Shown here: in pieces, positions 25,069-33,833 of the stretch
Numbering within the stretch: the first letter of the stretch is position 1
Layout: every line of letters begins with the position of its first letter
Source: Acidobacteriota bacterium
GTDB taxonomy: Bacteria; Acidobacteriota; Terriglobia; Terriglobales; SCQP01
Direction: 5' to 3'
DNA: 55,054 nt
NCBI GenBank assembly: GCA_027314025.1
Contig: DAHVCP010000005.1
Coordinates: 1 to 55,054 of the forward strand
Translations under genes and position numbers: made by a program
Notes under the pieces: model-generated
Told to the model about the DNA's origin: nothing
Database searches by the model: none
The model's input: the letters and a program-made list of their open reading frames with translations, nothing else

Positions 25069-26136
25069 TTAGTCGCACTCCGCCAGGTAGCTCTCCAATT
25101 GCTTTGCGCGGTGCTCACCACTGTGCTCCTGCAAGACCCGCTGCCGCCCGGCGGCGCCGACACGGGCGGCTTCGGCCTCGCCGGTATCGGCCAGCAGCGA
25201 AATCATCTCCTCCGTGCCGTCGGCCAAGAATATTTCCTGCCCCGGTCGAAAAAATGCCGCAAGGCCCGGCCACGGATCCGTCACGATTGGTGCTCCGCAT
25301 GCGGCCGCTTCGAAGAGTCGAATGCTCGGCGAATATCCCCAGGCCACCATCGCCTGGCGCGTAAGGTTCACGCAAAACCGGCAGGCGCGGTAAAAATCCG
25401 CGTGCTCGCCTGGACCCAGATGTTCTTTCCGCACCACGTTGGCCGGCCAGGTCTGGGGCGGATACATGGGACCCGCCACGGCAAACCGCAGGCCGGGCAA
25501 CCGGCGCGCCGGCGCCAGCACCAATCGCTCCAATTTCCCCTGCCGGTCCGCGGCATAGGTTCCCATGTACCCCAACTCCCATTGCCGTTCCGCCGCACCC
25601 GGACAATAGACTTCCGGATCGCAGGAGCAATGCAAGGCGCGGGCACGGCGCGCGCCCCATTGCCGCTCCAAATGGCTCAGCATCGGTCCCGCCGTGAAAC
25701 TGAGGTACAGATCCACGCAAGGAATCTGTTCCACGCGCAAATAGGCACAGCCTCGGTGCTGCAAATATTCCAGCGTCACAGGCGTGTCAATGTCGTAAAA
25801 CCCTACCACCGGCCCATCCGCCTGCCACCGTTGCAGCAAATCGTCCAAGATCACCGCGCCGTCGGGACAGTAGCTGCCGACCAGCGCCGCCTGGCTGCGC
25901 TCCACTTCCGTCAGCGCCTCGGTTCGCACCTCCTCCCATTGCCGGTACATGCGAATCTCCGCGAACTCGCACCTGCTCCAATCGCGATTTGCGGCATACC
26001 AAGGAGCATCACGCTCGTAGAACAGCACCCGCCAGCCCCGGCGGTACAATCCCGCCAGCAAACTCCGGTAGGTAGTGGCATGCCCATTGCCCCAGGAAGA
26101 CGTGATGGTTAGGCCGAACACGACCAATTGCTTCAT
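25069..26136 (-). CDS. CgeB-type glycosyltransferase (last gene of glycan operon)
   Basis: This is a 355-residue GT-B protein of the CgeB/Glyco_trans_1_2 type. The N-terminus VFGLTITSSWGNGHATTYRS is the first Rossmann domain; the C-terminal donor site is YSPSIRLFEAAACGAPIVTD followed by FFRPGQEIFLADG. The ATG at 26136 overlaps the upstream stop (ATGA), which fixes the start; a longer open frame upstream is the neighbouring gene's antiframe. It is the third of three consecutive homologous genes. The sugar and acceptor are unknown. Confidence 0.85.
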   Translation of the reverse strand: MKQLVVFGLTITSSWGNGHATTYRSLLAGLYRRGWRVLFYERDAPWYAANRDWSRCEFAEIRMYRQWEEVRTEALTEVERSQAALVGSYCPDGAVILDDLLQRWQADGPVVGFYDIDTPVTLEYLQHRGCAYLRVEQIPCVDLYLSFTAGPMLSHLERQWGARRARALHCSCDPEVYCPGAAERQWELGYMGTYAADRQGKLERLVLAPARRLPGLRFAVAGPMYPPQTWPANVVRKEHLGPGEHADFYRACRFCVNLTRQAMVAWGYSPSIRLFEAAACGAPIVTDPWPGLAAFFRPGQEIFLADGTEEMISLLADTGEAEAARVGAAGRQRVLQEHSGEHRAKQLESYLAECD

Positions 26137-27227
26137 GGCGCGCCTCGGCTCTCCCCCTCGGTCGCGGCGCGCAGGATCGCGTCCACGGCCTGGGCCCGGC
26201 GGTCGTAGGTGTGTTCTGCCAGGGCCCGCGCACGCGCCCGGGCGCCGATCGCCGCGGCTTCCTCGGCGCTCAGCGACCGGATGTACCCTTCGACCTGCTT
26301 GCCATCCTCCGCCGGCAAAATTTCTTCCCCCGGCGCGAAAAATGCCTCCATTCCGGCCCATGCATCGCTCACGATGCAGGCCCCGGCGCCCGCCGCCTCG
26401 AAGATGCGGGTCGGCGGCGAATACCCGCATTCCGCCATGCTGGCCCGGTTGATGTTCAGCACGATCCGGGCGGAGCTGTTGATAGCGTTGTGCCAGCGGC
26501 TGGGCGCGTGCCCGGCATATTGCACGTTGGTGGGCAACGCGCGTTCTTGCCATCCCGCGCCGGCGAGCAGAAAGCCTAAATCGGGCATCCGGCCCGCGGG
26601 CTGGAGAAAGAATTCCTCCACCCGCGCCTCGCGGTCGGGCAGCCGATGGCCGACAAAACTCGCGGCGCAGGCGAACTCCCGCGCCGGCGCCACCGGATGG
26701 TGCGTCGTGGGATCAAATCCGTTGTAAATCGGATGACAACAACGCGCGCCGTAGCGCCGAAAGCCCTCCACAACGGCGGCGCCGCCACCATAGGTAAATA
26801 CCAAATCAAAGGCGGAAAGCAGAGAGCGCAAAGGGTGCCGATCCTGGGCCGCCATCTCCGCCAGCGTGGCCGGTGCGTCCACATCCCAATACGCCGCCCG
26901 CGCCCTGCCCAACCCCGCCGCCCGCACCACTCCCGCCGCCACGTAGTCGTCGTCGGCGCCGATGCCGCTATGCTTGACCAGCAACTCCGCGTCGGCCGCC
27001 TCTTCCAATAACGCATCCAACTCGTCGCGGCCCCGGTAGACGCGGACATCGGCATAGCTGTAGTTCCCCTCTTCGTCCCGGTGTTCCTGGCGTCCGTAGA
27101 TATCGGGCTCGGCAAACGTAATCTGGTGCCCGCGGGCGTGCAGGCCCTGGTAAATGCCGCGGTAATAGGTCGCCGCGCCGTTCCAATAGCAGGACACCAG
27201 GCTGGAGCCAAAGACGAAGATCTTCAT
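26133..27227 (-). CDS. CgeB-type glycosyltransferase (middle of three)
   Basis: The 364-residue protein is homologous to both neighbours. The N-terminus IFVFGSSLVSCYWNGAATYY matches the first GT-B domain, and CGYSPPTRIFEAAGAGACIV followed by FFAPGEEILPAEDG is the donor-binding region. The start and stop both lie in 4-nt overlaps with the flanking glycosyltransferase genes, indicating translational coupling. The three copies differ enough to suggest distinct linkages in one glycan. Its specificity is not readable. Confidence 0.85.
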   Translation of the reverse strand: MKIFVFGSSLVSCYWNGAATYYRGIYQGLHARGHQITFAEPDIYGRQEHRDEEGNYSYADVRVYRGRDELDALLEEAADAELLVKHSGIGADDDYVAAGVVRAAGLGRARAAYWDVDAPATLAEMAAQDRHPLRSLLSAFDLVFTYGGGAAVVEGFRRYGARCCHPIYNGFDPTTHHPVAPAREFACAASFVGHRLPDREARVEEFFLQPAGRMPDLGFLLAGAGWQERALPTNVQYAGHAPSRWHNAINSSARIVLNINRASMAECGYSPPTRIFEAAGAGACIVSDAWAGMEAFFAPGEEILPAEDGKQVEGYIRSLSAEEAAAIGARARARALAEHTYDRRAQAVDAILRAATEGESRGAP

Positions 27228-28417
27228 CGCACCACCCCTTCCCGCGCCGCACTGCCCGCCATCGCACCTTGCCCGACGCCATTTCCCGTTGCCCCGGCGA
27301 TATCCGCCACGATCGCCTCCAGTTCCCGCGCCCGGTGGGCGCAGGTATGGCGCTGCAAAATGCGCGCTCGCCCCTGATTTCCCAATCGCCGCGCCGTCCC
27401 GGTGTCGCGGTTCAATTCCGCGATCATTGCCGTGCATTCACCACCGTTTTTGGCCAGCACGTAGTCCGTCCCCATCTGAAACAAACCTTCCACGTCGCTC
27501 CATGGCGCCGTAATCAGCGCGGCGCCGCAAGCCAGAGCTTCGAAAATGCGAATCGTCGGAATGCCCGGCAATGCGCCCGCATACGGCGCTCGAGGAATGT
27601 GTAACGCCACGGCGCAGTCGCGGTACGCCGCCGCGGCACGCAGATTGGGCAGATAGCCGTGAAAGCCGATGCCCCGGGCGCGCAATTCCGCCAGCCCCTT
27701 CGGCGGATACCGCACCCCGTGAACCGCAAAGCGTATTCCCGGCAGCCGCTGCGCTGGCTGCAACAAATACTCGTGCAGCGCCCCCGTTCGTTCCTCATCG
27801 CCCCAGTTGCCGATCCAAAGAACGCCTTCTCGCTCGCCCGTCCGCGCTCCGGGCGCAAACACCTCCGCATCGGCCGCCTCGTGCAGGGTAAACGCCCGCA
27901 CTCCCCACCGCCGCTCGTACAATCGCCGCAACGACTCGCCAAACGCCAACACGCCATCCAGATCCTTGAGCGGCAGAGCGGCCAGGCTGTCCGGATCGGT
28001 CTGTCCGCGGTGATGGGTGTCGTGCAACAGCAGCATGAATCCATGGCGCCGCCGCAGCTTCGCCAGGGAGTGGAACAACGCCGGGCGATTCCATTCGTGC
28101 ACAATCACCACTTCCGCGCCCCGCACGGCGGTTGGCAGCCAAACCTCCCCTGCCGGCCCCAGAGGATAGAATTCAACCTCCAACTCTGGGTAGGTGGCGC
28201 GGAATTCGGCGATCGTGGCCATGGCCGCGAGCGGCTCTTCGCGCACCAAATTGGCCAAAGACCAATCTCCCCACGGGCCCGGCAGCGCCTCGTACAACTT
28301 CAAGCGGTGTCCGCGCCGCACCAGCGCGCGGGCCCATCCACGCAAAAAATGCGCATTCCCATGATTCCAGTCGGCCAGCCAAGAATGGGCGAAAATCCGA
28401 ATGTCCACGGCGTTCAC
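27224..28417 (-). CDS. CgeB-type glycosyltransferase (first of three)
   Basis: This is a 397-residue GT-B protein. Residues 5-30 (DIRIFAHSWLADWNHGNAHF) form the N-terminal fold; VVIVHEWNRP and LLLHDTHHRGQTDPDSLAAL follow; GIPTIRIFEALACGAALITA near 290-310 and LFQMGTDYVLAKNGGE form the donor-binding region shared with the next two genes. The GTG start overlaps the GT4 stop (GTGA), and the stop overlaps the next ATG. The last 25 residues are low-complexity. Confidence 0.83.
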   Translation of the reverse strand: MNAVDIRIFAHSWLADWNHGNAHFLRGWARALVRRGHRLKLYEALPGPWGDWSLANLVREEPLAAMATIAEFRATYPELEVEFYPLGPAGEVWLPTAVRGAEVVIVHEWNRPALFHSLAKLRRRHGFMLLLHDTHHRGQTDPDSLAALPLKDLDGVLAFGESLRRLYERRWGVRAFTLHEAADAEVFAPGARTGEREGVLWIGNWGDEERTGALHEYLLQPAQRLPGIRFAVHGVRYPPKGLAELRARGIGFHGYLPNLRAAAAYRDCAVALHIPRAPYAGALPGIPTIRIFEALACGAALITAPWSDVEGLFQMGTDYVLAKNGGECTAMIAELNRDTGTARRLGNQGRARILQRHTCAHRARELEAIVADIAGATGNGVGQGAMAGSAAREGVVR

Positions 28418-29553
28418 GCTCGCGCGCCGGCGCGCGCATGCCCCCGCACGCGGGCATAGGCGGCCAGGTAGCGCCGCACCATCAACTCCCGCCCGTAGCG
28501 CTCCCGGGCGCGGCGCGCCGCCGCCCTGGCCAACCGTTGCCGCCGGCTGGGCTGGGCCGCCAATTGCTGCAATTCCCTTCCCAGCGCCACGGCGTCATCG
28601 CGGGCAAAATAGGCCGCCGCATCGCCCCAGACCTCCCGTAGCGATGGAATGTCATTCAGCAGCAGCGCGCAGCCGTGCCGCGCCGCTTCCAACGCCCCTA
28701 GGCCGAACGGCTCATAGCGGCTGGGCACGATAAACACCTCCGCCCCGGCGAGCAGGTCTTGCATGTCGGCCGGCGCTAGATTCCCCACCCATTTCACCCC
28801 TGGCGGCGCGGGCCCCCAGTCCGCTCGCGCCGTCGCGCCATCTCCTGGGGCTTCCCGTGGCCCGGCGATGAGCACCGGCAGCGCCCAGCCGGAACGCCAC
28901 AAGATCCGCAATTGCTTGCCCTCATCCCACAACCGCCCCGCCGCGGCGGCATAACCGCGCTTCTTTGTGTCGCCCCAATCGCCGCTCATGCCGTTCGGAA
29001 TGACCGCTAGTTCCCCGCCCGAGCTGCCGCCTGGGTGGAAACTGGCGCGCAACCCGTCCCGCGCCGCCGCCGTGGGGGTCACCACCAAACTCGCCGCCGC
29101 CAGCCCCGCTCGCGCCATGCCTTCATAAAACGCCGTGAACCGCGTCCGTGGGGGAGCGCACCCATGCACCGCCCGCCACCAGCTCACCACGTCGCTATGA
29201 ACCGCCAATAGGCAGGCCGTTGGCGCGCGTGCAGCCGCGGCGGCAAACTGGTTGGCGTGCAGCACATCGGGGCGCAGCTCCTGCACCAACTCCCGCAGCC
29301 GTTGCTGTCCGGCCGCGACCTCCTCCTCGGCTCCCGCCATCCACTCCAGTCCTCCGCCCCCATGCCACACGGTCACGCCACAGGCTTCCGCCCATGCTCT
29401 CCCCTGCCCCCCTGCCCAGGGTCCAAATACCGCCACCGTTACCCGCCAACCACTGTGCCGCAGTCCGACCGCCAACTCTCGCGTATGCGTCCAGACGCCA
29501 CCCACGCCGTCGCAGGTGATCACGATGTGTGGGCTGGCGTCGTGGTCGCCCAT
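28414..29553 (-). CDS. Glycosyltransferase family 4
   Basis: This is a 379-residue retaining GT-B enzyme. The N-terminus HIVITCDGVGGVWTHTRELA is typical of GT4, as are VLHANQFAAA, an AVIPNG-type linker and, in the C-terminal half, VFIVPSRYEPFGLGALEAAR, the EX7E-like nucleotide-sugar motif (E of YEPFG and E of LEAAR). The ATG at 29553 starts directly before the fold; the upstream frame is unrelated. It lies 22 nt after the epimerase gene and overlaps the first CgeB-type gene by 4 nt. Confidence 0.88.
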   Translation of the reverse strand: MGDHDASPHIVITCDGVGGVWTHTRELAVGLRHSGWRVTVAVFGPWAGGQGRAWAEACGVTVWHGGGGLEWMAGAEEEVAAGQQRLRELVQELRPDVLHANQFAAAAARAPTACLLAVHSDVVSWWRAVHGCAPPRTRFTAFYEGMARAGLAAASLVVTPTAAARDGLRASFHPGGSSGGELAVIPNGMSGDWGDTKKRGYAAAAGRLWDEGKQLRILWRSGWALPVLIAGPREAPGDGATARADWGPAPPGVKWVGNLAPADMQDLLAGAEVFIVPSRYEPFGLGALEAARHGCALLLNDIPSLREVWGDAAAYFARDDAVALGRELQQLAAQPSRRQRLARAAARRARERYGRELMVRRYLAAYARVRGHARAGARA

Positions 29554-29575
29554 GGGGAACCCACTCTCGGCGGCC

Positions 29576-30751
29576 TCACCCGCCCAGGCCAAACGCGCGC
29601 AGCTCCTCCCTTGCGGTCTGCACCGGCCGTACCTCCGGCTGCCTTTCCAGCCATGCCGCCAACTCCCCCAGCCCCTGCCGCCGCTGCACCTCCGCGCGAA
29701 ATCCCAATTGCCCAGCCGCCGCGGTGGTATCGGCCAGGCAATGGCGCACATCCCCGATGCGGAATGCTCCGCCCCGGTCCCTGCGCAGCGGCCGCCCTAG
29801 GGTGGCCGCCAGTTCCTCGGCCAGCGCGGCAATCGTGACCGGCTCGCCGGAGGCGATGTTGAACGTCCCGCTGATGCCGGATTGCAGCGCCAAATGGCAG
29901 GCGCGCGCCGCATCCCGCACATTGATGAAGTCCCGCTGCTGCCGGCCGTCTTCAAAGATCGGCACCGGTTCACCCGCCCGCAGTCGGGCGCTAAACAGCG
30001 CCGCCACCCCGGTATACGGATTGCCCAGCGCTTGGCCCGGCCCATAGACGTTGAAGAATCGCAGCGCCACCGCCGGGATTCCATACGCTTGGCCGAAACA
30101 GCGCACCATCTGCTCCTGCGCCAATTTGCTGATGGCGTAGATCGAACGCGGATCAGCAGCTTTGTCTTCCCGCGTCGGCTCTGGTTCAGTCGCGCCGCCG
30201 CAATGGGGACATTTCGGCTCCCAATCGCCGTGCTCCAACTGCTCTCTTTTTCGCGCCGCCACCGTCACCGGACCACAGGCCGGGCAATGCCCGGCTCCCT
30301 CTCCATACACCGACATCGAACTCGCCACTACCAGCCGCCGTACCCGAACGCCCGGCTCACGCCCGCGCCTCCCCCCCTTCCCCGCCACGCGCCGCGCGGG
30401 CAGCAAGGCCTGAAGTAACGCCGCCGTCCCTTGCATATTGACCGCCGCGTAATCGGCAATGCGGTACATGCTTTGGCCCACGCCAACGGCCGCCGCTAAA
30501 TGGACGACGCCTTGGACGTCGCGGAGCGCGCGCCGCAGCACCTCTGGAGACCGGACGTCGCCCACCATCACCTCCGCTCCCGCCCGCTCCAACCATCCAC
30601 CTCGGGGTTCCCGTACCGAGCAGCCGCCTTCTCCGTGCACCTGCGGGGCAAACGCGTCCACCACGCGCACCGCGTAGCCTGCCGCCACCAGGCGCTCGGC
30701 CAAGTGGCTTCCAATGAATCCCGCGCCGCCGGTAATTAAGATCCGTTCCAA
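29576..30751 (-). CDS. NAD-dependent sugar epimerase with zinc-ribbon insert
   Basis: This 391-residue extended SDR has the NAD motif TGGAGFIGS at 7-15, HLAAAVGVGQS, Ser-Ser at 144-145 and YAISK with Y205/K209. Between the catalytic Ser and Tyr it carries a CPAC...CPHC cassette (Cys 156, 159, 181, 184), probably a zinc ribbon. From memory, a similar insert occurs in dTDP-L-rhamnose 4-epimerase-type enzymes, so a nucleotide-sugar 4-epimerase is likely. The TTG at 30751 is chosen because it starts exactly at the Rossmann strand, with GGAGCGG just upstream; a longer frame exists. It feeds the adjacent glycosyltransferases. Confidence 0.85.
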   Translation of the reverse strand: MERILITGGAGFIGSHLAERLVAAGYAVRVVDAFAPQVHGEGGCSVREPRGGWLERAGAEVMVGDVRSPEVLRRALRDVQGVVHLAAAVGVGQSMYRIADYAAVNMQGTAALLQALLPARRVAGKGGRRGREPGVRVRRLVVASSMSVYGEGAGHCPACGPVTVAARKREQLEHGDWEPKCPHCGGATEPEPTREDKAADPRSIYAISKLAQEQMVRCFGQAYGIPAVALRFFNVYGPGQALGNPYTGVAALFSARLRAGEPVPIFEDGRQQRDFINVRDAARACHLALQSGISGTFNIASGEPVTIAALAEELAATLGRPLRRDRGGAFRIGDVRHCLADTTAAAGQLGFRAEVQRRQGLGELAAWLERQPEVRPVQTAREELRAFGLGG

Positions 30752-30788
30752 AACCGCCGCTCCGCTCGCCGCTTGGCTCTGCACGTGG

Positions 30789-31742
30789 TCACGCCACCCC
30801 GCTTCGCGCTGGGCAACCTGCGACGACGCCGGCTTTCTGCTGGTCCCGCTTTCGCGCCGGCCCGTAGCGTTCCGCAACCCACTCGGCAAACACCGCGAAC
30901 TCTTCGCTACTTCGCGGGGGGCTGGCGTAGTGCGCCTCCAGGCCCAGATGCGCTGGTGTGTAACACAACGTCAGCGTGACGTCGAACTCCGCCAAAGCCG
31001 CCATTTGCCGGTCAAACCACCTCACCGCTCCCGGCCGGAACCAATCGGCCCAACTCATCCCCGTACGCACCCGGCGCACCCCTAAACGGCGCAACCATTG
31101 CACCGCCATCTCCAGGCGATGGTCCTCGAAATGAAACCACTGGCAGATCCCCATTTCGGCCGGAAAGTGGTCCACCGCCGGTTTCCCCTCTCCTTCGGCG
31201 GTCAGCAGGCCCATGTAGTAGTGCCGGTAATACGCGCTGCCCTCGCTCTCCTTGTGACGCGTCGTGGCCACCCAGGCCGGTGGCAGGTCCAGGAGGCTGT
31301 ACCAGTACACCCGCTCCGGTTGTCCCTTGCGGCGGAGCAGCAGCCGTGCCGTGGTTTCCAGCCCAAAAATCTGGACTTCATCGGCGCCGAAGCTGGAGGC
31401 GCCAACCTCGGTAGCCCAGATTGCCTTCTCCGTTTCCGCCGCCACCTCGTCCACTTTCCGCGGCCAGTCGTGAATGCGCCAGTGGTTCCAATCCAGCGGA
31501 AATCCATGAATGCCGATCACGTCCACCGCGGTCAGCACGCCTTCCGCGTCCAGCAATCGGACGAACTCGGCGTCAATCGGCGAAATGCCGCCGGCCACAA
31601 TGGTCAGCGCTGGCGCCTGCCGCCGTACCGCCGCAGCCGCCTGCCGCACCATGGCGGCATAGCGCCGCCAGCCTGCGTCCAAATGGAAGTTCCAGTGCGA
31701 TAGGTTGTTGGGCTCGTTCCACAGCATCAGCGCTTCTAACAC
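30789..31742 (-). CDS. GH-A clan glycoside-hydrolase-like protein with permuted barrel order
   Basis: The 317-residue product resembles beta-xylosidase/GH39-type TIM barrels but in swapped order. Residues 1-190 hold the C-terminal barrel half: LWNEPNNLSHW with a candidate acid/base Glu at 10, GIHGFPLDWNHW, and ATEVGASSFG with a candidate nucleophile Glu at 112. Residues 196-292 hold what is normally the N-terminal half (MGICQWFHFED, LGVRRVRTGMSWADWF, VTLTLCYTPAHLG). The GTG at 31742 is chosen because GGAGG lies about 10 nt upstream and the frame before it is not barrel-like. No signal peptide is seen, so it is probably cytoplasmic. It heads the glycan operon, 37 nt before the epimerase. Confidence 0.7.
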   Translation of the reverse strand: MLEALMLWNEPNNLSHWNFHLDAGWRRYAAMVRQAAAAVRRQAPALTIVAGGISPIDAEFVRLLDAEGVLTAVDVIGIHGFPLDWNHWRIHDWPRKVDEVAAETEKAIWATEVGASSFGADEVQIFGLETTARLLLRRKGQPERVYWYSLLDLPPAWVATTRHKESEGSAYYRHYYMGLLTAEGEGKPAVDHFPAEMGICQWFHFEDHRLEMAVQWLRRLGVRRVRTGMSWADWFRPGAVRWFDRQMAALAEFDVTLTLCYTPAHLGLEAHYASPPRSSEEFAVFAEWVAERYGPARKRDQQKAGVVAGCPARSGVA

Positions 31743-31954
31743 GCCGCCTCTTCCTCCCCCGCGGGGTTCCCGTTCGGCGGCCGGGTCGGCCCGGCCACTG
31801 CCACCAGATGCGCCTGCTCGGCCCCAAGTTGGGTGACCAACGCCGGACCCTGAGCCCAACGGCCGCCAGGAAAACGACGATTTTTTCGATTCTTTCCATG
31901 CGAAGTTTGAATCCCGAGTCGCGTCATCGCTCCAGCCCCGGCCGCGGTAGCCGC

Positions 31955-31960
31955 TATAAT
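31955..31960 (+). promoter_or_regulatory. -10 consensus TATAAT before korA
   Basis: A perfect TATAAT ends 10 nt before the korA ATG; GAAGG (31962-31966) lies between. If this is the -10, the transcript starts almost at the ATG. No -35 match is found 17 bp upstream. The 228-bp region also precedes the divergent glycan operon. Confidence 0.45.
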
Positions 31961-31970
31961 TGAAGGTTCT

Positions 31971-33830
31971 ATGGCTACCGCCGACCTCGATGTGCGCCGC
32001 GGCGCCCCCGCCCCCAAGGACCGCTTGGTCAATGACTTCAGTCTGCAAGTCGCGACCGTGAATGGTTCCGGCAGTCAGTCCTCCAACCTCGTCCTGCTCC
32101 GCACCATCTTTCAGATGGGTATTCCCGTCTCCGGCAAGAACCTATTCCCTTCCAACATCGCCGGCCTGCCCACTTGGTACACCATCCGCGCCAACAAGAA
32201 TCACTACGTTGGCCGGAAAAAGGAGGTGGACTTCCTAGTCGCCCTGAACGCGGAGACCGCGCGCGACGATGTCGCCGCTCTTGAGCCAGGCGCTGCCGTC
32301 TTATATGACGAACCGCTCCGCCTCGACGCGCTCCGCTCCGACCTGGTTTTCTACGCGGTTCCTTTTGATCGCCTGGTCGCCGCCGTCTGCCCGGAAGCCA
32401 AGCTGCGCAAGCTAGTCCGCAACATGATTTATGACGGCGTGCTGGCTCATCTGCTGCATCTGGACCTCGCGCAGTTGGAAAATGCCCTGCGGCGTCACTT
32501 CCGCAAAAAGCCGAAAGCCGCCGATCTCAACTGGGCGGCCGTTCAGGCCGGCTACGAATACGCCAGCCAGCATCTGCCCAAGCGGGACCGCTGCTGGCTG
32601 GAGCCGATGCAGGAAAATGCCGGCAAGATCATCATTGAAGGCAATGCCGCGGCGGCGCTGGGCTGCCTGTTCGCCGGCGTCACCGTCGTCGGCTGGTATC
32701 CCATCACGCCTTCCAGTTCGCTTTGTGAATACCTGATTTCCTATCTCCGCGCCTACCGCTTGGACCCCGCGACCGGCCAAGCCACCTACGCCGTTGTGCA
32801 AGCCGAGGATGAGTTGGCCTCCGCCGGCATCGTCCTGGGAGCGGGATGGATGGGCGCGCGCTCCATGACCAGTACCTCCGGCCCAGGCATCAGTTTGATG
32901 TCGGAGTTCATTGGCCTTGGGTACTACGCGGAAATCCCCGGCGTCTTTTTCGACGTGCAGCGGGTTGGCCCGTCCACCGGCATGCCCACCCGCACCGCCC
33001 AGGGTGATGTCGCCTTCGCCGCCAACCTCGGCCACGGCGACGCCCGCCATATCGTGCTGCTGCCGGGAACCGCGGGCGAATGCTACACCCTCGCGCTCGC
33101 CGCCTTCGACTTGGCGGAGGAGTTCCAAACTCCCGTCTTCGTCCTGAGTGACCTGGACCTGGCGATGAACCATTGGATCGCCGACCCCCTTCCCTATCCA
33201 GACGCGCCCCTGCGCCGCGGCAAGGTGCTGGACGCCGCCGGCTTGGAGCGCATCGGCGAGTTTGCCCGTTACCGCGACGTGGATGGAGACGGCATTCCGT
33301 ATCGCACGCTGCCCGGAACCGACCACCCCGCGGCGCCCTATTTCACCCGCGGCAGCGGCCATAATGATCGCGCCCTCTACAGCGAAAAACCCCAGGAATA
33401 CGTCGCCAACATGGACCGGCTGGGGCGCAAATTCGATACCGCGCGCGCCCGCGTGCCCGCGCCCGTGCTGGAGCGGGATGGCGCCGGCGAGGTCGGCGTT
33501 ATCGCCTTCGGCTCTAGCCACTTTGCCACCCTGGAGTCATTGGATCAGCTCGCCAGCGAATCCGGCCTGCACGCCGCCTACCTCCGCTTGCGCGCCTTCC
33601 CGTTTAATCAACAGTTGCGCGACTTCGTCGCCCGCCATCGCCGGGTGTATGTCGTGGAGCAGAACCGCGATGCGCAAATGTTGGATCTCATCCGCCTCGA
33701 ACTGGCCGCCAACCCCGGCGGGCCCGCGGACCTGGTCTCCCGCCTTCGTTCCGTCCGCCATTACAATGGCTTGCCGGTGGATGCGCGGTCGCTGACCGAC
33801 GAAATCCTGCGCCAGGAGGCCGAAGCCTAA
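31971..33830 (+). CDS. korA: 2-oxoacid:ferredoxin oxidoreductase, fused gamma-alpha subunit
   Basis: With KorB this enzyme oxidatively decarboxylates a 2-oxoacid (2-oxoglutarate or pyruvate type) to acyl-CoA, reducing ferredoxin. The 619-residue protein has an N-terminal gamma domain (about 25-190: NGSGSQSSNLVLLRTIFQMG, GLPTWYTIRAN) and the alpha domain from about 215 (EGNAAAALGCLFAGVTVVGW, YPITPSSSLCEYL, STSGPGISLMSEFIGLGYYA). The C-terminal domain ends near VYVVEQNRDAQMLDLIRLEL. korB follows 3 nt later. The gamma-alpha fusion is typical of KorAB-type enzymes; the exact 2-oxoacid is not certain. Confidence 0.9.
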   Translation: MATADLDVRRGAPAPKDRLVNDFSLQVATVNGSGSQSSNLVLLRTIFQMGIPVSGKNLFPSNIAGLPTWYTIRANKNHYVGRKKEVDFLVALNAETARDDVAALEPGAAVLYDEPLRLDALRSDLVFYAVPFDRLVAAVCPEAKLRKLVRNMIYDGVLAHLLHLDLAQLENALRRHFRKKPKAADLNWAAVQAGYEYASQHLPKRDRCWLEPMQENAGKIIIEGNAAAALGCLFAGVTVVGWYPITPSSSLCEYLISYLRAYRLDPATGQATYAVVQAEDELASAGIVLGAGWMGARSMTSTSGPGISLMSEFIGLGYYAEIPGVFFDVQRVGPSTGMPTRTAQGDVAFAANLGHGDARHIVLLPGTAGECYTLALAAFDLAEEFQTPVFVLSDLDLAMNHWIADPLPYPDAPLRRGKVLDAAGLERIGEFARYRDVDGDGIPYRTLPGTDHPAAPYFTRGSGHNDRALYSEKPQEYVANMDRLGRKFDTARARVPAPVLERDGAGEVGVIAFGSSHFATLESLDQLASESGLHAAYLRLRAFPFNQQLRDFVARHRRVYVVEQNRDAQMLDLIRLELAANPGGPADLVSRLRSVRHYNGLPVDARSLTDEILRQEAEA

Positions 33831-33833
33831 GCC

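Noticed and set aside
30752-30889. Upstream extension of the epimerase gene
   Set aside because: The Rossmann motif starts exactly after the TTG at 30751; the extra residues are Gln/Arg/Ala-rich and overlap the preceding gene's end.
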